From: Thermohalobaculum sp951813525
GTDB taxonomy: Bacteria > Pseudomonadota > Alphaproteobacteria > Rhodobacterales > Rhodobacteraceae
Length of the DNA: 64,000 nucleotides
Direction: 5' to 3'
Assembly (NCBI GenBank): GCA_951813525.2
Contig: CATOTJ020000001.1
Span: 620,001 to 684,000 of the forward strand
Shown here: in pieces, positions 45,864 to 53,476 of the stretch
Position numbering within the stretch: the stretch's first letter is position 1
Layout: each line of letters opens with the position of its first letter
Made by a program: the position numbers and the translations under genes
Notes under the pieces: generated by a model
The model's database searches: none
Told to the model about the DNA's origin: nothing
The model's input: only the letters and a program-made list of their open reading frames with translations

Positions 45864-46315
45864 GCGCGCCGCGCGACCACGCCCAACCCGTCGAGGGCCA
45901 GGGCCAGATCCGTCGGCAATCCACGTTCATTCGGCGCAAGGCCGGACAGATCCGGAGGGGCGTCTGCATCGGTCAGATAGCGCCAGCCTTGGAACGGACG
46001 GCGGGGGCGCGCCTCGACCTGAACGATATCAGGGGACATGACGATGGCGCAGCGGCGGATACCATCTTCGTCGGTCACTTCCTCTAATGCCTGGATCTGT
46101 TGGCGGGCCAGCACGGCGCCGCGAATGACCCAGTAAAGCGAGCCACCGTCCAGCACTTCGTCATCCCGGTGCGGCCACATGCGTGTCACATGGCGTGGTC
46201 GCGGATCCAAGCCCGCGGCGCGGCGGTCGGTGCTGCGCTTTTTCTGCCAAGCGATAAGGTCGTCGACCGTATCAACACCGACGCACAATTTGATCATGTG
46301 CAGCGGGTCGCTCAT
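45860..46315 (-). CDS. DUF1489-family protein
   Basis: A 151-residue conserved alphaproteobacterial protein of unknown role. Family landmarks are HMIKLCVGVDTVDDLIAWQ at the start, HVTRMWPHRDDEVLDGGSLYWVIRG, ARQQIQALEEV and QGWRYLTDADAPPDL. ATG at 46315 overlaps the dapB stop by 4 nt and starts at the conserved MIKLCVG region; a longer frame adds 22 residues with no conservation that I can see. It is likely translated together with dapB. Confidence 0.85.
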   Translation of the reverse strand: MSDPLHMIKLCVGVDTVDDLIAWQKKRSTDRRAAGLDPRPRHVTRMWPHRDDEVLDGGSLYWVIRGAVLARQQIQALEEVTDEDGIRRCAIVMSPDIVQVEARPRRPFQGWRYLTDADAPPDLSGLAPNERGLPTDLALALDGLGVVARRA

Positions 46316-47133
46316 GCGTTGTCGCCCAGGCCCAGTACATCCAGCATCGAATATTCGCCTGGTTTCTTGCCCTGGCCCCAAAGCGCGGCTTTCACGGCGC
46401 CGCGTGCAAAGATCATTCTGTCGGTCGCGATATGGCGCATGATGATACGCTCGCCCATTCCCGCGAAGATCACATCGTGCTCGCCCACCACGTCGCCGCC
46501 GCGCAGCGCGGCATACCCGATATGCCCGCGATGCCGGGCACCGGTTATTCCGTCGCGGCCCCGGTCGGTGATATCAGCATGGTTAAGGCCGCGGCCTGCG
46601 GCTGCGGCTTCGCCCAGCATCAAGGCGGTGCCCGATGGGGCATCGACCTTGTGGTGATGATGCATTTCAACGATTTCGATATCGAAATCGGCGTCCAGCG
46701 CCTTGGCGACCTGTTTGGTCATCTGGGTCAGCAAGTTAACGCCAAGCGACATGTTGCCAGCCCGCACGATAACGGCGTGACGGGCCGTATGGACCAGCTG
46801 GGCCAGGTGAGCTTCTTCCATCCCCGTCGTGCCAATCACATGGACCAGCCGGGCCTGGGCGGCCAGTTCGGCATGGGTAAGCGTCGCGGCAGGCGCTGTG
46901 AAATCCAACACGGCCTGAGCGCGGGCAAAAACCTCGAGCGGGTCATCGGTGACGGCCACGCCGCGGGGCGGTCCGCCCATTGCGGCGCCGATATCCTGAC
47001 CGACCCAATCATGGCCTTCGCGTTCGGTGACGCCGGAAAGCTGGCAGTCGTCACGCTCGTCTATCGCGTGGATCAACATCTGCCCCATTCGGCCCGATGC
47101 GCCAACGACGGCGATGTTCACTGGTTGTGACAT
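46312..47133 (-). CDS. dapB: 4-hydroxy-tetrahydrodipicolinate reductase
   Basis: NAD(P)H-dependent step of lysine and diaminopimelate synthesis. The 273 residues show the nucleotide fold IAVVGASGRMGQML, DFTAPAATLTHAELA, GTTGMEEAHLAQL, the conserved NMSLGVNLLTQMTKQVA, the substrate motif VEMHHHHKVDAPSGTALMLGEAA in part, and GHIGYAALRGGDVVGEH. Length and ending (GLGDNA) are normal. It heads a three-gene minus-strand operon. The 200 bp to fabD hold both divergent promoters. Confidence 0.97.
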   Translation of the reverse strand: MSQPVNIAVVGASGRMGQMLIHAIDERDDCQLSGVTEREGHDWVGQDIGAAMGGPPRGVAVTDDPLEVFARAQAVLDFTAPAATLTHAELAAQARLVHVIGTTGMEEAHLAQLVHTARHAVIVRAGNMSLGVNLLTQMTKQVAKALDADFDIEIVEMHHHHKVDAPSGTALMLGEAAAAGRGLNHADITDRGRDGITGARHRGHIGYAALRGGDVVGEHDVIFAGMGERIIMRHIATDRMIFARGAVKAALWGQGKKPGEYSMLDVLGLGDNA

Positions 47134-47333
47134 GTTGCGTTCCCCGGTCTGTCACCCCCTTGATATAGCGCAAGACGCCCGGGGCCAATGGTCGGTTTGC
47201 CCATCTGGGCTGACGGCCCCGGGTTTCGCGGTCGCAGTTGTGCCGGGACTTGGGCACAACAATGGCGTTCACACGCGCTTTCTTGACAAGGCCAGGGGCG
47301 TGGGCCATCCCGCGACAAACGAGGAGGACGAAC

Positions 47334-48272
47334 ATGCGGGCATTCACCTTTCCCGGCCAGGTGGCACAGACCATCGGAATGGGCCGTGATCTGGCCGACG
47401 CCTATCCGGCGGCGGCTGCGATTTTCGCAGAAGTTGACGAAGCGCTGGACGAGAAACTGTCCGCGCTGATTTGGGACGGCGAGCAGGACCAGCTGACGCT
47501 TACCGCGAATGCCCAACCCGCGCTGATGGCAACGTCGATGGCAGCGTTGCGCGCGTTGGAGGCGGAAGGCGTGCCGGTCACGGCAGCATCCTTTGTCGCC
47601 GGCCACTCGTTAGGCGAATACTCGGCGCTTGCAGCGGCAGGCGCGTTGTCCGTCGGTGATACTGCACGGCTGTTGCGGGTCCGTGGATCAGCAATGCAGG
47701 AAGCCGTTCCGGTCGGTGTCGGCGCCATGGCCGCGTTGCTGGGCCTGGATTTCGAGGCGGCAGCGGCGGTTGCCGATGAAGCTGCGCAGGACGAGGTTTG
47801 CCAGGCCGCGAATGACAACGATCCCGGTCAGGTCGTGGTTTCGGGACACAAGGCGGCGGTCGAGCGCGCGGTGGAGATTGCCAAGGAAAAGGGCGCACGC
47901 CGCGCAATGTTGTTGCCTGTATCGGCCCCGTTTCACTGTGCGTTGATGCAGCCCGCTGCGGACCGGATGGCGCAGGCGCTGGCCGAGGCCGAAATTGTGG
48001 CGCCTGCGGTTCCGCTGGTCGCGAATGTTCGGGCAGAGGCCGTGAGCGATCCGGACGAGATACGGGAACTGCTGGTGCGGCAGGTGACAGGGTCGGTGCG
48101 TTGGCGCGAGGGTGTTGCCTGGATGGCCGGACAGGGCGTGACGGAATTGGTCGAAATCGGTGCGGGCAAGGCGCTGTCGGGGATGGCCCGCAGGATCGAC
48201 AAATCGCTGGCAACGGTCGCTGTAAACGGGCCGAGCGATGTGGCGAAACTGGCCGAGGCGATAGCCGGATAA
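47334..48272 (+). CDS. fabD: Malonyl-CoA:ACP transacylase
   Basis: Loads malonyl groups onto acyl carrier protein. The 312 residues begin RAFTFPGQVAQTIGMG, hold the catalytic Ser in AGHSLGEYSALAAAG, the GAMAALLGLD block, ANDNDPGQVVVSG, His in VSAPFHCALMQPAA and VEIGAGKALSGM. ATG at 47334 has GAGGAGGA upstream and starts the conserved block; a longer frame exists but adds low-complexity residues. First gene of the fab cluster. Confidence 0.97.
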   Translation: MRAFTFPGQVAQTIGMGRDLADAYPAAAAIFAEVDEALDEKLSALIWDGEQDQLTLTANAQPALMATSMAALRALEAEGVPVTAASFVAGHSLGEYSALAAAGALSVGDTARLLRVRGSAMQEAVPVGVGAMAALLGLDFEAAAAVADEAAQDEVCQAANDNDPGQVVVSGHKAAVERAVEIAKEKGARRAMLLPVSAPFHCALMQPAADRMAQALAEAEIVAPAVPLVANVRAEAVSDPDEIRELLVRQVTGSVRWREGVAWMAGQGVTELVEIGAGKALSGMARRIDKSLATVAVNGPSDVAKLAEAIAG

Positions 48273-48314
48273 GGCTGCTAGCGCTGGGCGTCGAAAGAAT
48301 TGGAGAGACTTGAA

Positions 48315-49052
48315 ATGTTTGATCTAACAGGCAAATCGGCGCTGATAACGGGTGCGTCTGGCGGTATCGGTGCAGAAATTGCGCGCGCGCTGCACGCCGC
48401 GGGGGCGACGGTGGCACTGCATGGGACGCGCACGGGTCCGCTGGAAGAACTGGCCGCTGAGCTGGGCGAACGAGCCCATGTGACGCCCGCCAATCTGTCG
48501 GATGCCGCGGCAGTCGAGGCCCTGCCCAAGGCGGCAAACGACGCAATGGGCGGCTTGGATATCCTGGTTAACAACGCCGGGATCACACGCGACAATCTGT
48601 TCATGCGCATGTCGGAAGACGAGTGGGACCAGGTGCTGTCAGTAAATCTTACCGCGGCGTTCCGCTTGTCCAAGGCTGTCCTGCGCGGAATGATGAAGGC
48701 CCGGTGGGGGAGGATCATTGGGATTACGTCGGTTGTCGGTGTGACCGGCAACCCGGGTCAGGGCAACTATGCGGCGGCCAAGGCGGGCATGATCGGGATG
48801 TCAAAATCCCTGGCGGCCGAAGTGGCCAGCCGCAACGTCACGGTTAATTGTGTGGCGCCTGGCTTCATTGAAACGGCCATGACCGACAAGTTAACCGACG
48901 ACCAGAAGGTCAAGATCATGGGTGCGATCCCGGCAGGGCGCATGGGGACATCGGGGGAAGTGGCTGCGGCCACGCTTTTCCTGGCCAGCGCGGAAGCAAG
49001 CTATGTGACCGGTCAGACGATCCATGTGAATGGTGGCATGGCGATGATCTGA
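48315..49052 (+). CDS. fabG: 3-oxoacyl-[ACP] reductase
   Basis: NADPH-dependent ketoreductase of fatty-acid elongation. The 245 residues carry TGASGGIGAEIARAL, NNAGITRDNLFMRMSEDEW (a near-perfect FabG signature), catalytic Ser and YxxxK in ITSVVGVTGNPGQGNYAAAKAG, and the end SYVTGQTIHVNGGMAMI. ATG at 48315 fits FabG length (about 246) and follows GGAGAG. The 42 bp after fabD suggest co-transcription. Confidence 0.97.
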   Translation: MFDLTGKSALITGASGGIGAEIARALHAAGATVALHGTRTGPLEELAAELGERAHVTPANLSDAAAVEALPKAANDAMGGLDILVNNAGITRDNLFMRMSEDEWDQVLSVNLTAAFRLSKAVLRGMMKARWGRIIGITSVVGVTGNPGQGNYAAAKAGMIGMSKSLAAEVASRNVTVNCVAPGFIETAMTDKLTDDQKVKIMGAIPAGRMGTSGEVAAATLFLASAEASYVTGQTIHVNGGMAMI

Positions 49053-49298
49053 GCATCGATCAGAGCATTGTGGGCCCGGAAAAAACCTGCCCGGGGGGTT
49101 GCGGCAGGTTCGCTTTGCACCGATATGGGCGCCAGCCGCTCGCTTGGCTAACACCGGAAATCTCGGTTTGCGTTTTCCGGGACTTGTTGATAGGGGGAGC
49201 GCGGGCCGGTGGACCGGTGGTTTTCGCATTCGAGAACCAGAATTGACCGCCGACATGGAAGAACACGCGGCGCGGGCCGCTGAATATGAGGTGACTGC
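49053..49298. other. fabG-acpP intergenic region
   Basis: These 246 bp likely contain the separate promoter of acpP, as the gene is usually expressed more strongly than its neighbours. A frame across it has no family likeness. I cannot place promoter boxes firmly. Confidence 0.4.
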
Positions 49299-49532
49299 AT
49301 GAGCGACATCGCGGATCGCGTGAAGAAAATCGTCGTCGAGCATCTGGGCGTCGAGGAAGAGAAAGTAGCCGAGAAGGCGTCTTTCATCGACGATCTGGGC
49401 GCGGACAGCCTGGACACGGTCGAGTTGGTTATGGCGTTCGAAGAAGAGTTTGGCATCGAGATCCCGGATGACGCTGCCGAGTCGATCCAGACGTTTGGCG
49501 ACGCGGTCAAGTTCATCACGGAAAAATCCTGA
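49299..49532 (+). CDS. acpP: Acyl carrier protein
   Basis: Carries growing acyl chains on a phosphopantetheine arm. The 77-residue acidic protein has the attachment Ser in GADSLDTVELVMAFEEEFG and the canonical start MSDIADRVKKIVVEHLGV. It ends normally (GDAVKFITEKS). An intrinsic terminator follows 53 bp after the stop, so acpP can form a short abundant mRNA. Confidence 0.98.
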   Translation: MSDIADRVKKIVVEHLGVEEEKVAEKASFIDDLGADSLDTVELVMAFEEEFGIEIPDDAAESIQTFGDAVKFITEKS

Positions 49533-49585
49533 GACCTGCGGGTTTCGCCGCGCCCTGGGGCGCGGCTTGCTGAATCGAGATCTAG

Positions 49586-49609
49586 GGGCCTCCCATCGGG
49601 GGCCCTTTT
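49586..49609 (+). terminator. Intrinsic terminator after acpP
   Basis: An 8-bp stem with one G-T pair (49586-49593 with 49598-49605), CATC loop, followed by TTTT. It separates acpP from fabF and from the convergent secreted-protein gene. Confidence 0.85.
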
Positions 49610-49640
49610 GCGTTGGTAGTGTCGGGTTATCTGCCGTCGT

Positions 49641-50084
49641 TTAACGGAAGGGCAGGACGTCGACCCCGTATGAATGAGTGACTTCGACCTTGTCGTCCTG
49701 CCAGTCCCATTTGGTCGGTTCGCAGTCTTCGGTAAAGGGCGCGCTGCCCAGATCGCGGCGTCCCGGGATATCGATGACCGCATTGTAGACCAAGTTCACC
49801 AGATAGGACGTCCCGGGATCGCCAGCGAAGTACTGAAGTACTCCGATTTTGCCGTCATATCGATCCGGAAGGGTCCATTCATAAATCTCCGGGATGCTGG
49901 GAGTTTGCATGTTCAGTGCGACCGTAAGTTCGGGATAATCCGGCGAGGTCGCGACCCAGCCTGTGTCGGTATTGACGACTTTCCAGCCAGCGGCCGAGGG
50001 TTTTACCTGGGGCAAGTCGCAGGCGGCGTAGGCAGTCGTCGAAAATACTGCGGCGATGACCGTGAAAGCGATTCGTTTTAGCAT
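49641..50084 (-). CDS. Small secreted hypothetical protein, inserted between acpP and fabF
   Basis: A 147-residue protein starting MLKRIAFTVIAAVFSTTAYA with a clear Sec signal peptide (cut after AYA near residue 20). The mature part has two Cys (Cys22 and one near residue 123) that could form a disulphide in the periplasm, and a beta-rich pattern (GWKVVNTDTGWVATSPDYPELTVALNM in part). I do not recognise a family. It is on the strand opposite to the fab genes and separates acpP from fabF, which usually adjoin. ATG at 50084 was chosen because it begins the signal peptide. Confidence 0.75.
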   Translation of the reverse strand: MLKRIAFTVIAAVFSTTAYAACDLPQVKPSAAGWKVVNTDTGWVATSPDYPELTVALNMQTPSIPEIYEWTLPDRYDGKIGVLQYFAGDPGTSYLVNLVYNAVIDIPGRRDLGSAPFTEDCEPTKWDWQDDKVEVTHSYGVDVLPFR

Positions 50085-50224
50085 GTCTGATCCATGTCGT
50101 TGTGCCTCTGCACAATATGGGTTGAACATGCCCTGAGCAATCGCCAGCACTTCGCGCGTGACCCCGCGCTGCCGAGGCGCTAAAGGTGCGACGAACGGGA
50201 AGGGTCCTTGATATGGGAGAAGGC

Positions 50225-51493
50225 ATGCGCCGTGTTGTCGTGACGGGAATGGGGCTGGTTTCGCCGCTGGCAAGCGGAGTCGAGGAAAGCTGGACGAAAA
50301 TACTGGCGGGCGAATCCGGGGCCGCCCGGATCAAGCATTTTGATGCCGAGCGTCTGTCCGCCCAGATTGCCTGCGAGATCCCGCTGGGCGATGGATCAGA
50401 CGGGACCTTTAATGCCGATGATTGGCTTGCACCAAAGGAACAGCGCAAGGTCGACCGGTTCATCACCTACGCCATCGCGGCAGCAGAACAGGCGGTAAGA
50501 GATTCCGGTTGGCGGCCCGAGGACGAGGAGGATCAGTACCGGACCGGTGTTCTGATCGGATCGGGTATCGGCGGGATCGAGACGATCGCGCAGACGGCAA
50601 TTACGTTGCATGAGCGCGGTCCGCGGCGGGTTTCGCCATTCTTCATTCCATCTGCGCTGATCAACCTTTGTTCCGGCCAGGTATCGATCCGGTTTGGGTT
50701 CAAAGGACCGAACCATGCGGTTGTCACGGCCTGTTCGACCGGCGCACATGCGATCGGCGATGCGGCGCGGCTGATCCGGTATGGCGATGCCGATGTCATG
50801 TTGGCGGGCGGCGCCGAAAGCCCGGTTTGTGAGATATCAGTCGCGGGATTTTCGGCCTGCAAGGCCCTGTCGACCGGATACAATGAAACGCCCGAAAAGG
50901 CGTCACGGCCCTATGACCGCGGCCGTGACGGCTTTGTCATGGGCGAAGGGTCGGGCGTCGTTGTTCTGGAGGAGTTGGAGCACGCCCGGGCGCGCGGCGC
51001 CAAGATTTACGGCGAGTGGTTGGGATATGGATTGTCGGGCGATGCCTATCATATCACTTCGCCCGCGCCGGATGGCGATGGTGGATACCGCTCGATGAAA
51101 GCCGCGCTGTCGAGTGCAGGTCTGGAGGCGGGCGATATCGATTATGTAAATGCCCACGGCACCTCGACACCTGTGGGTGACGAAATCGAGTTGCGGGCGG
51201 TTGAACGGCTGTTGGACGGGGCGAACAGCAGCCTTACGATGAGTTCGACGAAGTCTTCTACGGGGCATCTTCTGGGCGCGGCGGGCGCAATTGAAGCAAT
51301 CTTCTCGATCCTGGCGATTAGAGATCAGGCGGCGCCGCCGACGCTGAACCTGGAGGACCCTTCGGTGGATACGGGCATCGATCTGGCGCCTTTGGTCAAG
51401 CGCGAGCGCGAGATCAATTATGCGCTGTCGAACAGTTTTGGCTTTGGGGGCACCAACGCTTCGCTTGTCTTTGGCGCCGCGCCTGAAAGCTGA
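50225..51493 (+). CDS. fabF: 3-oxoacyl-[ACP] synthase II
   Basis: Condensing enzyme of fatty-acid elongation. The 422 residues show RRVVVTGMGLVSPLASG, catalytic Cys in VTACSTGAHAIGDAA, and the two His in NAHGTSTPVGDEIE and SSTKSSTGHLLGAAGAIEA; the ending LSNSFGFGGTNASLVF is typical of FabF. ATG at 50225 follows GGGAGAAGG. It is 12 bp ahead of mltG, so the two are probably co-transcribed. Confidence 0.97.
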   Translation: MRRVVVTGMGLVSPLASGVEESWTKILAGESGAARIKHFDAERLSAQIACEIPLGDGSDGTFNADDWLAPKEQRKVDRFITYAIAAAEQAVRDSGWRPEDEEDQYRTGVLIGSGIGGIETIAQTAITLHERGPRRVSPFFIPSALINLCSGQVSIRFGFKGPNHAVVTACSTGAHAIGDAARLIRYGDADVMLAGGAESPVCEISVAGFSACKALSTGYNETPEKASRPYDRGRDGFVMGEGSGVVVLEELEHARARGAKIYGEWLGYGLSGDAYHITSPAPDGDGGYRSMKAALSSAGLEAGDIDYVNAHGTSTPVGDEIELRAVERLLDGANSSLTMSSTKSSTGHLLGAAGAIEAIFSILAIRDQAAPPTLNLEDPSVDTGIDLAPLVKREREINYALSNSFGFGGTNASLVFGAAPES

Positions 51494-51504
51494 GGGCACG
51501 ACCG

Positions 51505-52503
51505 ATGAAAACGCGGAACCTTGCTGCCAATATGTTCTCGGTCCTCATCGTGTTGGGGATCCTGGTTCTGGCGATGATCGGCGTCGCGCAGAGCCAGATT
51601 TCGGCGCCGGGACCTGCCGCTGAAACGGTCCAGATCGCCGTCGCCAAGGGTGCACGGATGGCCGATGTGGCTGTTGAGTTGGAGGAAAAAGGCGCGATCA
51701 CCCGGGCCTTTATGTTCCGACTGGCGGCGCGATATTCGGGCAAGGACCGGCAACTGAAGTTTGGCGAATACGAGATCCCGGCAAAGGCCTCGATCGAGGA
51801 GATTCTGGACCTGCTGTCGACTGGTGGGAATGTCCGGCATTTCGTGACGATCCCGGAGGGGTTGAGCGTTGCGATGGCGATCGATCGGCTGATGGCGGAG
51901 GAGAAGTTGACCGGCGATCTGGCCGAGCTGCCGCCAGAAGGATCACTGTTTCCGGACACCTGGGATTTTCAGCGCGGTGAAAAACGCGAAGATGTCATCA
52001 AGCGGATGCAGGCCAAGATGGAGCGTGTTCTGGAAGACGCCTGGGTCAATCGCGATCCGAATACGCCCTTGAAATCAAAGGAAGAACTGCTTGTTCTGGC
52101 GTCGATCATCGAGAAAGAGACCCGCCCGAATGAACATGGCAGGGTGGCGTCGGTATTCATTAACAGACTTAATCTTGGGATGAAGTTACAAACAGATCCG
52201 ACCGTTATCTATGGCATCACGAAGGGTAAGGCGCCGTTGGGCCGGGGGTTGCGCCGGTCGGAACTGAAGCGCGAGACACCTTATAATACCTATGTCATCA
52301 ACGGCCTGCCGCCGACGCCGATCAGTATTCCCAGTGAAGCTTCGATTCGTGCAGCGGCGAAACCGGAATCGACAGAGTTTCTGTATTTCGTCGCCGATGG
52401 GACCGGTGGTCATGCGTTTGCGAGTACGCTGGACGAGCACAATCGCAACGTAGCTGTTTGGCGACGGATCGAGCGTGAGCGTAAGGAAAAGGCCAACGAG
52501 TAA
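51505..52503 (+). CDS. mltG: Endolytic murein transglycosylase MltG
   Basis: Membrane-anchored lytic transglycosylase that releases nascent glycan strands. The 332 residues (slightly below the usual 340-390) start with one membrane helix (FSVLIVLGILVLAMIGVA), then a LysM-like region (VAKGARMADVAVELEEKGAI) and the YceG domain with catalytic Glu in VLASIIEKET, then FINRLNLGMKLQTDPTVIYG and YNTYVINGLPPTPISIPS. It follows fabF closely and precedes the GTA control region. Confidence 0.95.
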   Translation: MKTRNLAANMFSVLIVLGILVLAMIGVAQSQISAPGPAAETVQIAVAKGARMADVAVELEEKGAITRAFMFRLAARYSGKDRQLKFGEYEIPAKASIEEILDLLSTGGNVRHFVTIPEGLSVAMAIDRLMAEEKLTGDLAELPPEGSLFPDTWDFQRGEKREDVIKRMQAKMERVLEDAWVNRDPNTPLKSKEELLVLASIIEKETRPNEHGRVASVFINRLNLGMKLQTDPTVIYGITKGKAPLGRGLRRSELKRETPYNTYVINGLPPTPISIPSEASIRAAAKPESTEFLYFVADGTGGHAFASTLDEHNRNVAVWRRIERERKEKANE

Positions 52504-52788
52504 GTGGCGGGGTCTCGACCCCGATGAGGCCGGTGCATCCCGCTATTCGGTTATTCTGCAGATCCATTCTTCGCGAACTATTGCGCAGGACCGCGGCGTA
52601 CCGGTCTTCATCACCGCTGTTCAAACTGACGGGATTTGCGAGGTATACGAATGGCCCGGGCCGACCGGTGCGTTGCCGTTGAATTCTGTGGGTTGGGGTC
52701 AAGATCAACTCAGATCTGTGGATACACATCGAAATCAGGGAACAGGGTGGGAACGTGTTAACAAAAGGTTTCCAACCCCACCGATTTG
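52504..52788. other. mltG-GTA spacer, part 1: no convincing gene
   Basis: A plus-strand frame with GTG at 52475 runs through here to 52792 (105 codons), but it overlaps the end of mltG, lacks a good ribosome-binding site and matches no family I know. Its first half has ordinary codon use, its second half (after about 52690) does not. It could be a decayed gene. Nothing else is seen. Confidence 0.4.
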
Positions 52789-52803
52789 TTAACGACTGGT
52801 TAA
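52789..52803. promoter_or_regulatory. Perfect CtrA consensus motif upstream of the GTA cluster
   Basis: TTAA-N7-TTAA is matched exactly (TTAA at 52789-52792, TTAA at 52800-52803). The motif lies about 42 bp before a promoter-like sequence. In Rhodobacter capsulatus CtrA is required for GTA production, largely through GafA; direct binding here is inference. Confidence 0.7.
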
Positions 52804-52844
52804 CCTAACCTATTGAAAATAATGCACTAATTTAAAAAAGATCA

Positions 52845-52873
52845 TTGACTCTGCGTACGATGATCTGTATTAC
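52845..52873 (+). promoter_or_regulatory. Sigma-70-like promoter for the GTA cluster
   Basis: TTGACT (52845-52850), 17 bp, TATTAC (52868-52873): 5/6 and 4/6 matches with optimal spacing. The surroundings (52800-52850) are the most AT-rich stretch for several kilobases. The next gene is 238 bp downstream. Confidence 0.6.
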
Positions 52874-52923
52874 TTCAAGCACGCTACGAGAAGTGGCTTA
52901 GGGATCCGAGATGGATCCTGCAG

Positions 52924-52953
52924 GACCGGTGGGGCGCCGGTCTTTCTTTGTTT
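52924..52953 (+). promoter_or_regulatory. Attenuator-like hairpin in the GTA leader
   Basis: A 6-bp stem GACCGG/CCGGTC (52924-52929 with 52937-52942), 7-nt loop, then the T-rich tttctttgttt. It lies within a 24-codon leader frame (ATG 52911, stop TGA ending at 52985). Termination or antitermination here would control the whole cluster; this has not been shown. Confidence 0.45.
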
Positions 52954-53110
52954 CCGGGATCATTGGGCATTTGGCCTGCAACTGATGTTGCGGGTGTCCT
53001 TCCGTTGTTACCTGAACCGCGTGCGGTGCGGGCCTGATCTGTTGCGCTTGGTGCGGGTGCGATGGTGGTGGCGACGGTTCTTCGGTCCCGTAGCTCGAGG
53101 GGCGTACACC

Positions 53111-53476
53111 GTGGGAACAAATTTGGATGAGGAAGTCGCCCGAATTGGAAGCGATCGAAGTACCAAAGATTTGGATCAGACCATCGAGCATATCCACAAA
53201 TCCTTAGCGGATGCCGTTGCGCTGCTGGACCTGGAGATCGAGGATCTGTGGAAGAAGAAACCAGATTTCGAGGATGACAAACGATACGAGAAACTGAAGG
53301 CGCTTATTCGCGACGCAAACAAGGTGCGGACCCAGATCGCCGGTATCGAGGCGCAAACTGGCTTGGACAAGCTGGACGCGTCTAACGCACTGAACTTGGA
53401 GGATGCTCGCGATGAAATCCTGCGCCGCCTCGCTCGCCTCGCTGCCGTTGGAGAAGCGCAAGGCGTTTCTGAATGA
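53111..53476 (+). CDS. GTA small terminase-like protein (g1)
   Basis: Probable DNA-recognition subunit of the packaging motor. The 121 residues, starting from GTG at 53111 with GAGGGG upstream, are charged and helical (ASLDQTIEHIHKSLADAVALL-type heptads; EDLWKKKPDFEDDKRYEKLKALI in part), ending in RDEILRRLARLAA. A longer frame begins at 52985 but its extension is Arg/Trp-rich and unlike protein. Position directly before the large terminase, overlapping it by 65 nt, is that of g1 in Rhodobacter-type GTAs. Sequence alone would not identify it. Confidence 0.7.
   Translation: MGTNLDEEVARIGSDRSTKDLDQTIEHIHKSLADAVALLDLEIEDLWKKKPDFEDDKRYEKLKALIRDANKVRTQIAGIEAQTGLDKLDASNALNLEDARDEILRRLARLAAVGEAQGVSE

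Noticed and set aside
52475..52792. GTG-started 105-codon frame after mltG
   Set aside because: It overlaps mltG, lacks a good ribosome-binding site, and the second half loses coding character; kept only as a remark in the spacer entry.
52985..53110. N-terminal extension of the g1 frame from ATG 52985
   Set aside because: The added 42 residues are Arg/Trp-rich and unlike protein; GTG at 53111 has a proper ribosome-binding site.
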